Positions 10,868 to 22,300 of a stretch of DNA of 64,000 nucleotides are shown piece by piece. Both the position numbers and the translations under genes were made by a program. The DNA is taken from positions 151,579-215,578 of the forward strand of contig RHPI01000890.1 in assembly GCA_009103225.1 (NCBI GenBank), given 5' to 3'. The notes below the pieces were generated by a model. That model did not search any database. It saw only the letters and a program-made list of their open reading frames with translations, and had not been told where the DNA came from. Origin of the DNA: Chlorokybus atmophyticus (taxonomy: Eukaryota; Streptophyta; Chlorokybophyceae; Chlorokybales; Chlorokybaceae). Positions within the stretch are counted from its first letter, which is position 1; every line of letters starts with the position of its first letter.

Positions 10868-13730
10868 GAAGACAATGGTTCAGCATGCTGTCGCAACAAG
10901 GGCGTGCGACAGACAACAGCAGCCCACATGCAGGACTATCTTTCCACACACTACGGACAACATGGACAATGAGTCAAAGGTGAAGTCGACGGCGGCCAGC
11001 TGTCATAACAGCACGCAAGCCCCTTCCACTCACCATGCCAGCAGCCCTCCTGCGCCCGCTCTGCACACAGCTTGAATTCTCGCCTGCAACTCGTGCTTGA
11101 TCAACGTAAAGAAGACCTCACACCTTCCCCAGCGGCGGCGGCAACGTCGTTGATGTCGACGGCGACGGCGGCGGCGGAAGCGGCGTTGCGCATGCGAATT
11201 TACCGCCACGTGGCAAAAGCGGATGGTACGGCACAGGCATGCGTGCAACAGATGCGGATATCGCCGACTTGCGCGGATGGATTTGACGGATATCTGAGCC
11301 TACGAAGACGCGTTGTACACGCGCGATATTGTGCTGGGCACAAGTGGTGTCGCACAACACCATCCATTGAGGCTCGTTTTTACTCAACTTGAATCTTGAC
11401 AAACGCGATGCTATGACTCATAGCCTATGAGGCGCCCAAATGACAAGTTACTTGAAAGTGTCAAGTAGCCCACTTCGAGTGGGTCACAACACATTGGCGA
11501 GAGCTTGGTAAAACAAAGCATGTGCTTCACCTGTGTTTAGCAACGATCGTTTTCAAGTTGAAAGCGATTCCGAATTTCAATCATTCAATCATCAAATTAA
11601 ATTGTAACTTCACAGCATAACTTTATTTTTGGTACTTTTGATTCACGATATATGTTGCGCGCGCGTGCAATGCGTCCAATTACAATCTGGATCATCCTTA
11701 AGCTGTAATACATCATAATGAGACCTTGCACTTCATGTCAAGCATTGCTTGCGCACTATCGTCACAGTAGCTTTCCCATGATACACGAAACTTTTTGCAA
11801 CATTCTTCACGCGTGCAATGCCAGATTTGTTGTTCACCTTATGCGGTATGCATCAGCTTTACAGCGGTAATTATGTAAGAATATCTACTGTTTGTCATGT
11901 AAGTTAAGCTCAGCGGGTGTATGTCAATTTATTTGGTTTATTTTGTGTATAGAGTGTGATATATATAACTCTTAACCATACAAATGACTTGTAAACCTCT
12001 GATGTTAGACTACAGTGGTGATGTAGCATGTGAGGTAAAGCATGTATTGAATATGTGGCTCATCACATGTCAGCGACGTTTGCTACCACAATATATAATG
12101 AACGTGTTAAGGGTGATATGACTATTATGCTCGTGCTGCAAAGCGTTGCAAATTCCTTGATACAAGCAAGTTGAACGTAAAAATTGCTTGGTAATAATTA
12201 TATCATTAAACGTATCAAAATGCAGATGCCGTCCCGTTAAATTGTTGCTGAGCAAGAATTATATATGGCAAATATACATATATGTGTATATATGGCATTG
12301 AAGTTACATATATCCATTCGCATTGTCCATGTCCTCAATGTGCTATTCTTAGTTGAGCAAAATTCGTTAAATCTCGCTGAGGTGATTTTATCTCTGGGGC
12401 TGCAACATAAATAATCACAAGTGATACATTTGATCCTACATACAACACGGACCTTTACTACCATGGCCCGGTGGTTAGGACGCCATGTACCAGAGTTTTT
12501 AAACAATGTGCATCATACTCAACACATTTCTTTTCAATTGTCCGTAATCATCGTGTCCACATGTACTATGTTACATAATTCAATAGCGCAATACAATCAG
12601 TACAATAAGTTGACACAATAAGTAAAAACTTAATGTGCTCTTATTGGTTAATTATGGATTATCAATTGTAAATAGCGATTGACATTAACCGATAGTCACA
12701 TTCTTTTTGGACGCAATTTGCCTTCGGACGTTCAATCTGTATGCTATCAGCAGGGTTACTCTCTTTTAGCGAGACTCTCTTGGCAGGGGTGGACTGTTTG
12801 AATAATTAACCGCAGGACATAGTTATGTGTCAGCAGTGGTGTGTTACGCTTCGATTACGGTGTTAGCATGAGCGTCGCTGATTCAGCGAGCGGCGCGGAC
12901 GTTTCGCCTGTGTTGACCGCCCAACCTGCGCGTGCATGCCAGTTGGAGATGCCCGCCATTTCTGGACCGCGGTCCAAGCCGGTCACAATAACGGTCAAGC
13001 CAGGCAACTTGCTGAAGTCCCGGACGGCAGCCGGACTACATCACCATGTCTCCTCGCCAGCGTACCGGACACTGCTGTCAGCGTACCGGTAATACCGGTC
13101 TGGTATATAGTGTATGTGGGCCGTGCGTTACACTACCGACCGTAACTCGATGGATGGACGCAGTTAAGGTTAGTTGTAACCGACTTTGGTCAGAGAATTT
13201 GCGGTGTGCAGAAGGCAAGCACGGTTCAAGGTGAAACACCCGCTCACCTCCTCCTTGGTTACGGCTTTATGACTCATAAAGCCGTGAATTATGAGACTTC
13301 AACTAACTCCTCATGACAGGTCAGTTGGAGGCTCCAACTTGAAGCTTCCTCGAGAGTCATGACTCATGAGGGTAGGGTATGAACTACCTACCCTCGGAGG
13401 GTACTAACTGCACTGCCGCCGTTAGCACAGCTGCGCATTGATGGCATCAAACTATTCAGCACGCACGTTGACGCAACGCTCGGTTGCATAACGCCCGCGA
13501 AGCGGCATACCGTCACGCTACTTTGCGGCGCCGACAAAACCGGGGACAGCATCACGCCTTGCTGTATGTCACGTGCAGCGTGACGCTGTCAGTCAATTTT
13601 GACCAGTTTTGGTGGCAGCCTTGATTGCGCTTTTGCTCTGCCACTAGCATACATACACCCAGTTGCTGTGCCAATCACTCACAACAAGCTGCCGGTGTGG
13701 CTGCGGGCGCCGCCGGGGAGGTCCGTGAGG
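10868..13730. other. Intergenic region, GC-rich leader then AT-rich DNA
   Basis: 10.9-11.4 kb is GC-rich, with GGC repeats near 11140-11190 that could be 5'-UTR or promoter of the VAMP7 gene. No frame there has a recognisable domain. 11.4-12.8 kb is AT-rich and featureless. 12.83-13.6 kb holds short palindromes, including an exact 25-nt hairpin at 13261-13285 whose loop is TGACTCA-like. Confidence 0.5.
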
Positions 13731-14941
13731 ATGGCGGTGTCGGCGCCAGCGGGGGCGCCCGTCGACAGGGCTGCGATCATCTGGATGGGGGGCCTGGGCC
13801 AGTCCGGCGTTGAGTGCGCACGTCTGCTGGCGGACCTGCGCCTGCCCAAGAACATTCAGGTCAACAGAAAGTGCATGCCAAAAGCTATGAGTGACCTTCG
13901 AAGCATTGTTGCCAGCTTCCAGTGTAGGTCGAAAGACAATTTGTTATTGAGGCTTTGTTTAGAGGCCTTGATGTTTGTCAACCATGGATTGTGGGGATGG
14001 TTGCCGCTGCATATGCAGCGGCTTGCAACCAACAGCATTGCGTGATGACTGTGTTCTGTAAGAGTGCTGATGGCTGACTTTGGTCAATATTGTGCAGCTG
14101 GTGACTCCGGACCCGCCATTGCGCGCAATTACGTGCAAGAGCGGCGCGCTATTGACAGGATGGTTTGACGTGTTGGTCGCTCCAATCTCTCCCGAGACAC
14201 CCAACAATGTGCGTAGTTGGCAAGCTTCAACACTTAGCCGCTACTGCCATACCCAACTCTCTGTCCACGCAACATCACTTTACCATTTCAACAAGTGTGG
14301 CCTCTTCACGCAACCCTGTGAAGAGGCCACACTTGTTGAATGGTAAAGTTCTTACACAACACCACATACAGGACGTGTCCGTGCAAGAGGCAGTGCGCAA
14401 GCTGCACTCGATAATCAAGCAGGTGGAGGTGTCGGGCGTGCCTGCGGGGCGCATCGTGGTGGGTGGCTTCAGCGTCGGCGGCACCCTCGCCTTCACCACC
14501 GCCATGGCCTACCCCGAGAAGCTCGCCGGTGTGGTCGTCCTGAACGGCTGGCTTGCATCCAAGGCAAGTTGCTGTTGTCGTCGTCATTGTCGTTGTCGTT
14601 GTTGCTGCTGTTTTTGTTGTTGTGGCTGTCAGTAGTTATTGCTGTCTTCAGGCAGGTGTAATTTCGCAAGTGTTGTGTGTGTGTTGGTGTGAAACTGACT
14701 GTGTTGTTCTCTGCAGGCGGCAGTCACGGATTTCAAGGCCGAGGCGAAGCAAACGCCGATACTGTGGTGTCACGGCAAGACTGATCCCATCGTGAAGATC
14801 GCCTCGGGCGAAGCTGCCGTGAAGGAGGCCAAGGCGGCAGGTCTTGACGTGGATATGCGCATCTATGATAACCTTGGCCACGGGACCAATGTGGAGGAAT
14901 TGGCCGATGTGAAGCAGTGGCTCCTGAAGCGGCTGACTTGA
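13731..14941 (+). CDS. Acyl-protein thioesterase / carboxylesterase-like hydrolase
   Basis: An alpha/beta hydrolase that probably removes acyl groups from proteins or lysolipids. Exons 13731-13859, 14098-14208, 14372-14563 and 14717-14941 encode 218 residues, the normal size of the family. The nucleophile elbow reads GGFSVGG, the catalytic Asp lies in HGKTDPIV and the catalytic His in NLGHGTN. TGWFDVL matches the family's substrate-lid strand. The ATG at 13731 is the first in the open frame and has a purine at -3. The usual LHGLGD oxyanion motif appears as WMGGLGQSG, which is unusual. Intron 3 has a GC donor (AAG then GCAAGT). Introns 1 and 2 each hold a strong hairpin (14004-14021 and 14281-14345). 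The gene converges on CCT3. Confidence 0.85.
14281..14345. repeat. Long hairpin inside an intron of the thioesterase gene
   Basis: Arms of 28-29 nt (14281-14309 and 14318-14345) are reverse complements apart from one bulged base, with an 8-nt loop. The hairpin fills much of intron 2 and could bring the splice sites together, or be a foldback insertion. Confidence 0.85.
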
Positions 14942-15509
14942 TGACAGAGAGAGAGAGAGAAACGCAGGAAGAAATGGTCATGATGATAAACAAGGGTTTG
15001 TCATCTTCAACATCAAGCAGCTGGGTGCGCAGACACGTGCCACAAGTTGTATAGATATGCTAGAATGAAAGCTTCGCTCTGGGCAATCTCCTGCTGCCCA
15101 AGCGGGCTGCCCGACAGATTCACACAATCTTCTTGTATCAATACCCGTCATTGGTACCGACAAAAATAAGCTCAAGTGGTTCCCGTAACTCCGGAATCAG
15201 CTTAGCAGCTAGTTTGATCCCCTTGCTTAGAGACACAAGCACCAAGTTGCGTGTCTTCTTAAACATGGTTCCTCCTATGTGCGGCTTGTCTGTCAGTACA
15301 GGTCTGCTGTGTGTGCCTATGTTGCGCCAGTACTGATTGGCATTTGAAGCACCATGCTTAGCTACTGGACAACCACGGATTGTGCAGACGGTGTCTACTG
15401 CTGCAAACAGCATGCCAGCAACATGACCATCATGCATGCCACCTCAATGCACTCTGGATCAGACTTCAGTCATTTGCACGAAAGTCAGCACTGTTGATCG
15501 AGTCAAGTC
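14942..15509. other. 3' spacer between convergent genes
   Basis: It holds the 3'-UTRs of the thioesterase (+) and CCT3 (-). A GA run follows the thioesterase stop. A 99-codon - strand ATG frame (15138-15437) has no recognisable domain, and I do not call it a gene. Confidence 0.5.
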
Positions 15510-18500
15510 TTATTCAGGTAATTGAGCTTCCGGGTCAACTTCTTCTTGCTCCACCTGCGGGCCCTTTGATTGAGCTCCTGCATCTTTCCTCTTCTTGATG
15601 CCGCTCACAATGTCATCAATTCGTAGAAGCATTGCTGCAGACTCAACAGCCGTCTTGATCGTTTGCACCTTCACGGCATACGGCTCCCACACGCCAAGCT
15701 CCTTCATGTCCACGATCTCACCGGTGTGTCCATTGATGCCAAACGTGCTGCTGTCCCCACTGGCGTGCTGCAGACAACTCACGTCAAGGCATGATTTGTA
15801 CCTTATCACTGTGGCTTACGCAGTGAAGCAACTGTGTACCTTTGCGCGCAGCTTTGTTATTGTCCTTATGACATTGGCACCACAATTTTGGGCTAGCGTG
15901 CGCGGGATCACTTCCAGGGCCGCACCAACTGCCCGGTAAGGCCACTGCAAGGAACGCGCATGTAATTCCATTGTAAGTGCACCATTGTGTATCACTGGTA
16001 ACCACTTTGATTCAGGCGACCTTACCTGCTCAACACCCTCTATTGAAGCGGACTTGTCCTGCAACGCTCGAGAGACTGCCATTTCCACTGCGCCGCCCCC
16101 GGGTACTAGCCTCGGGTCCACAGCAACATTGCGTGCAACACCCATTGCATCCTGCCATGATACAACCAACAATTAATGCATCCATCTTGTTGGCGGCCGG
16201 TAATGATTGTTGAGAATGCAAGCCACAGATAGATGGCTCACCATGAGGTTCCTTTCTACTTCATTTAGAACATCCTTTGATGCGCCCCTCAGGACAATCG
16301 AACAGGCCTTGGGTGACTTGCAATCAACAATGAAAGTGAAGTACTCATCGCCCAGCTTTTCAACTTCAAAGAGACCAGCACCGGTACCGATGTCCGACTC
16401 CCTAATCTCATCTGTCCTGTGCACAATGGTAGCACCTGTGGCGCGTGCAATCCTGTTGTTATCAGTTTTCCTCAACCGTCGGATGGCGCTTATGTTGGCT
16501 TTGGCGAGGAAGTGAGCGGCGAGGTCGCTGAGCCCCTTCTCTGTGATGACAACATCAGGCTTGAACTTGATGATGTCACTACATACTTGCTGAATGTACT
16601 CTTCTTCCAGTTTCAACAGCACACTCCTGCAAGCCAAGCAAATGAGAGCCAATCCAACACTGCTGCCAGCCACTGACTCAACCACACTAATGGTATAATC
16701 TATCACAAAGACAAGGGCAGACCGCTTCAACCACAAAATGAAGTATGTCTCCATTATCTTATCTTACCAGTCCTCCTCTTTCGTAATCTCAACATTCGTT
16801 TGACTTTCTCCCTTCTTGTATTCAAGGGGACAATCCAGCAGCAGGATGCGGGGGTTGGCAATTTTCCTTCTCATGCGTCCGGGGGTCACCACATCCTTGT
16901 TGAACATAACACCTTTGAGCACTCTGCTGTCCTCAATCTGTCCTCCCGGGATTTTCTCCACTTTGGCATACTTCTTGATGTCTATCTCTCGTGATCCTCC
17001 GGCGTCCACGGCAACAGTGTTGACAGCATCCAGTGCCAGCTCCTGCCAACCCAACATCCCGATCAACAACAACATCTCTGTCATGGTGTCTCAGAGTGAA
17101 TGCAGCCGTTGCCGAATATCAGCCTGTTGCTGACAGAACTATTCACATGGTTCACCAAAACAGACTTGCAACCCAGCTGAAGCAAGCAGTGCTGCAAATG
17201 CCGCATGCACAGTTCAAGCTTGTACAACGCGCACATGCAGACATGCACAACACTGTGACGCGCGGTGGCAGCCCATAACACATGCTTCACTGCTTACCGA
17301 CATGAGGTTGCCAAAACGATGTGTGAACTTTGTGCCAATGCAGCTGTTGACGATGTTCAGCATCTGCTGGCGATCATTCACATCAATAGGAAAAGCCAGC
17401 CCATTAATAATATTCACAGCATCCTCCAGCGCTTTCATGTAGCCTTTCACAATGACCGTAGGATGCAAGTTCTTTTCCAACAACGGCTCTGCAGCTCGAA
17501 GCATCTCGCCACCTAAGCAGCCACGCATGTCAAGCAACACACAATTATAAGGCGCACGCTACATAGAGCTGTTTGTATGGCTTTGACTATGTTGGGTGGC
17601 GCATGCGCTGCCTGTCATCCATGCATAAGGCCAGTCACATGCACATCAGACTTACCAAGGATGATGACTGATGTTGTTCCATCGCCTACCTCCTCATCCT
17701 GAGTCCTGCTCAACTCAATCATAGACTGCGCATTGAAACAAACAGCAATGGCGCAGCTTAGCAAATAGAACCTTGGTTTCGCTAACCAGGATACACTTCG
17801 CTTCATTCGCAACACATGCTTGAAAAGTCTATGTCGAGACAAAGCATGCCATTACTTATACACGTTTAGCCTTGAGCATACCTTTGCTGCTGGATGGGAC
17901 ACGTCAACTTCTCGCAGGATTGCATTGCCATCATTTGTCAACACAATACCTGCAACAACCCATGTGGTCAGTCAACAGCTCTATGCATGCACAATAGCAT
18001 GTGGCTGGCTGATGCCCACCTCCTCCAGAATCCAGTAACATCTTCAGCATTGAGCGAGGGCCTAATGTTGTGCGAATAATGTCTGCAACAGCCTGCAACA
18101 GCAAACCAGTTTGGTATTGAAAGCATGTATTGTCGCTCACGACGCTGCCCAATGTGTGATCATATTGCAACCGTGTGTTTTGTTGCATACCTTGGCAGCT
18201 TGTATGTTGCCCAGCTGCGCCTTCCTCCCTGTTTCCCGTTTGGTGGACTCATCTGCCGCAGTCCAGTTAGGCCAAGCACATGCTTCATAACATTGTAGCA
18301 TGCCATTGCCATGGGTAATAGATAAACACCGACAACTCCAGCAACATTTACTGGCAGTATACTGTGACATAAGTTAACTTGGCGCACACTTTCAATACTG
18401 TAGGCAACTGGCAGGCAATGTAGAAAGCGTTCGTCACAAGCACACAGTCAAGGTTTAGAGCGGCGCAGTGCGCCGTAAAAACTTGCTCTCTGTGCTCAAC

Positions 18501-18891
18501 ACGACATGTATGGAAAAGCTGGTGCAATCTTAAACTGTGCGAGCAACCTCACATAATCTCGACGAACTGTATTGAGGCATGCCCTCACATGCAAATCCAC
18601 TGCAAGTGTGACGGTTTGATCTACATGTTGACAGAGTGCCAACAATGCAGATGACGGTTGCGATATTACTGCAACTGACTATGCAAGCGTCAATAAACGG
18701 AACAAGAATAGCTTGAATAAGGCAAGCCTGTCTGCATGCAGCTGATGTATAAAGCAAGGACAAGCTTGTTCTTTCCAAACACAAAAGCACATGCTTGTAC
18801 AATTCAACAGAGGTGGGAAGTAAGCAACAGCTGGACCAACACGCCAATGCAGGGCGGAGCACGTACTGAGGACCATCACAGGGGCCTGCAT
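15510..18891 (-). CDS. CCT3: Chaperonin CCT subunit gamma (TCP1-gamma)
   Basis: One of eight subunits of the cytosolic TRiC/CCT ring, which folds actin and tubulin with ATP. Eleven exons (18867-18891, 18191-18252, 18020-18092, 17882-17949, 17656-17725, 17298-17512, 16768-17042, 16242-16626, 16026-16151, 15840-15944, 15510-15767) add up to 1662 nt, giving 553 residues, the usual CCT size. The start MQAPVMVLNESTKRETGRK, formed across the first two exons, matches the gamma N terminus. ATPase motifs TLGPRSMLKML, TNDGNAIL and EEVGDGTTSV are intact. The apical block KFKPDVVITEKGLSDLA and the gamma-type end EPYAVKVQTIKTAVE, IDDIVSG identify the subunit. All introns are GT-AG. It is divergent from SPT6. 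Confidence 0.97.
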
Positions 18892-19332
18892 TGCAACAGC
18901 AACTCCTCCTCCCAACGGCGCGGCGCCTGTGTCGTTATGCGCAAAGATGAATGTACTCCACCAGAAATACGCATTAACCAACCACCGACCCGCCCACGCG
19001 CACGCCACCGCCGCCGCCGCCGCTTCCCGCCTTTTTACCAATAGAACCCTAACTGTCAAACTAACTGCACCTGGGTTCTCCTGACCGCATACTAACCGGT
19101 TGATGCTCTGCCCGATCGCTGTATTTGCCCGCTAAACAGAGCGCGCGTTACCGCTGACACACAGGCAAACTCAACCACATTGAAGTCAATAGAAAACTAA
19201 TCTTAGGGCTTGCAAAATTAGGGTTTCCAGATGAGCTTGGAGGTGGCTGTGGAGAGGGGCGGCGTGCGCAGCGGCGTTGGTGGCAAGCGACACGTGGAAC
19301 AAGAGAAATTCTGATAGCTCTAGGTTTTAGTC
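18892..19332. promoter_or_regulatory. Shared upstream region of CCT3 and SPT6 with two telo-boxes
   Basis: 441 bp separate the two divergent ATGs. GAACCCTAAC lies at 19044-19053 and TTAGGGTTT at 19218-19226, in opposite orientations and each within about 160 bp of one start. A GCC-repeat run lies at 18998-19025. This is a candidate bidirectional promoter for two housekeeping genes. Confidence 0.5.
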
Positions 19333-22300
19333 ATGAGCGACTCCGGTACGTAGCACTCATGCTCTTGGCTGCTAAGGGTGTTTATTGCCTCAGCACCTCA
19401 AACATCAGCAGGGGTTGTGCATGTGACTCAGTTAGTAGCGCCACGAACCTGATTACCATGCATGTTACTCGGATCTGCTCTCACCCTTCCAATTGCAAGC
19501 TACCAGCATAGCTCATCTGCAGGAGTCAAGCAGCTTTGATGTCGACTTTGTTGTGAACGTTTGTCACGTTGACATTTGCGTAATGTTGGATGCAGCGTTG
19601 TCTTCGTAATGTGAGAGGTATTGTCGAGTGGTCACTGCTACTGTGAATGTAGCCTTCAAGCTGTTTGTATTCAGAGGAGGAGAAGTCTGGCGAGGAGGAA
19701 CCATCAGGTAGCGAGATCGAAGACAGTGACGAGGAAGAAGGTAATATGACTCCTTTTGTTCAGGGGTGTGACAATCAGTTCTCTTTCACTAACATGCTAC
19801 TAGTAACAATGTGCTTATGCTCTTGTTGTCTACAATTGTCGCACTTGCAGAGGAGGGACTTGATGAGTTTGAGAAGGACGACTTCATTGTCGATGAGGAT
19901 GAAGAAGAGGAGGATGTATCTGATGAGGAGGAGAAGCGGAAGAAGAAGAAGGAAGAGAAGAAAAAGAAGAAACGGTACTCCCAATCCTGATTTCTTACCA
20001 TTGAATGCTTGTTATGTGTTGCGTTGACTATGCTTGTCACATTGCAACATTGGCTTGGGCAGAGCTCTGACTCTCGATGATGAAGACTTTGAGCTTCTGG
20101 AGGAGGCTGGATATGCAAAGCGCCCAAAGAAAAGCGTACGCATGCATCCTGCTGGTTTGCATGCAATCATTTACTAATCGTTTGTCACCCTCAACGCCGT
20201 ATGCAGGCCGACAAAGGCAAGAAGCTAAGGCGACTTGCGAAGGGCACCTCGGACATGGTTGAGGCGACACCAAGCGGTCTCGAAGATGAGGTTGTTGATG
20301 TGCCTCACCGTGCGGACAGGGCCAAAACGGGCGCCGAGTTGGAACGACAACTGTTTGGCAATGATGCCGGTACTGCATGCACACGCACCCGCTGTGATTG
20401 GGACGCAATCTTGTGCACGCAATGCAAACACTGCTGTTAAGTGTTAGTTGGTATTGTGCGTGTTGGGCATGACCTCCAGGGCTCCCAGCATTGTTGCCAC
20501 TGTGCAGACATGGGTGATGACGGTGAAGCTGATGAGGAAGATGAAGAAGAGGACCTCGAAGATGAGATGGCGGACTTCATTGTGGATGGTGATGTTGATG
20601 AGCAGGGCCGTCTCATGTGAGCATAATCAGTGAAGAATTGGGGTGATATGTTCCATGTCGCATGCGGCATTTCGCGGGTGCACATTCTGTGGTTCATTAG
20701 CAGTCAATTTCGTTTTGTTTGCAGACGGAAAAAGAAGAAGAAGAACAGAGGCCCATCGCAGGTCTCGTCATACGCAGTGCAAGAAGCACAGGAGATATTT
20801 GGTGATGTGTCCGAGTTGCTAGAACTAAGAGCCTCACAAGCTGCACCTGGCGAGGTGTCTGAGGTACAGACCTACGTGTGGTTTTGCGTTCAGATCCGTG
20901 ATGGTTGGTTACTGCACGCATCACCTGGTTCTCAGCAAGAATGTCACGTTGTTGAACATTGAGTTGTGCCTCCTATGGTGGTTGCCTATTGCTTCTGACT
21001 GAGACTGCGGCAGAGAACTTGTTGCCATGTACCAAACTGCTGCTACTACTTGTGTATATTCATCATAGGAGTCTGAGCTAGAAGAATTGGAAGAGGAGGA
21101 CGAAGATGCTGAGGAGCGGCGTGTGCAGCGATCTGCCGCTCGCGAGTCTAGGAGACGACAGAAAGCCAATGAAGCAGTTGAACCATCTGTCATTAAAGAG
21201 CAGTTCTTGTCTGAACGCGACGAAGTCATCCGTCAAACCGATATCCCAGAGAGGCTTCAGGCAAGGAGGGATGTTAGGTGACTCTGCGATGGAGAGTGGC
21301 ATCACATGTTGCTCATTTGTTTGTGTGGTTTCTGCCAGCTTTCGAATGCCCAGCTTGGCCCCGCCCCAAATGCAATTGAGAGGCTGCAGGAAGCGCAGTG
21401 GATATATGAGCGTGCGTTCGTTAGGCCTAAGCCTGAGTTTGAGTATGTTGCAACTGATGAGCTCGGACGCGAGGCTGTTGTGGGGGCCATAGAGAAGGTC
21501 CTTGGCTACCTTCACGTGGATCACTTTGAGGTAAGCTGTGTTCCCTCTGCACTTGCTTCCCCCAGTGAAGGTAGTTTGGACTCACTCGCATTGTATAGAT
21601 TCCCTTCATTGCAATGTATCGCAAAGAGTATTGCCAGCCGCTGTTGCCGCCTCACATGAGGGAGACAAAACCTGAAGAGAATGCATACGTGGACATGCGT
21701 CGGAAGACCGACCCAATGGACTGGAATCTGCAGCGTTGGGCGGTGCGTGTTTGTAAACTACCAAAACCCTCTACTTCTTGGCTTATGTGCGAGCGCGTGG
21801 ATGTTTATGGTTGTTTATGGTTGGGTTTTGGGTGTTGACAATGATGCCATGTACACAGGCCTTCTGGGCTGTCATGGATTGGGACCGCAAGTGGCGAAGG
21901 CTGCAGCAGAGAAAACGGCAGCTGGTACGCCTCTGCAAAGCTGCACTGACAAAAGGTGCTGAAGACGCAATCATCACAGAAAGTGTGCGAGGCATTGAGG
22001 CCGCCATGTCTGAGACAGCCTTGGAAGGTATCTAGTTGATCTTGCAGTGCAAGCCAAGCTTTTGTTTGAAAAACTTGCATGTGGGTTGACATTCATTGAT
22101 GCTGCAGATGTTGATGCCAAGTTCAGGCTCTTTTGTGAGGAGCAAATACACGAGGCTGCTGCCTCTTCCGGTCACAGGAGACCTTTGCGGCGCGTACATG
22201 CGTTCTATCATATCAGCAGAAAGGCTGGTTTGGATAAGCTTGCCCAACAGTTCGGTCTATCAGCATCTGACTATGCGGATAACCTAACAGCCCTGTACAA

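Noticed and set aside
13599-13730. Upstream extension of the thioesterase frame
   Set aside because: It begins at TTG with no ATG before 13731; the length from 13731 already matches the family.
15138-15437. 99-codon ATG frame on the - strand between two convergent genes
   Set aside because: No domain, no intron support and it lies in the expected 3'-UTR space.
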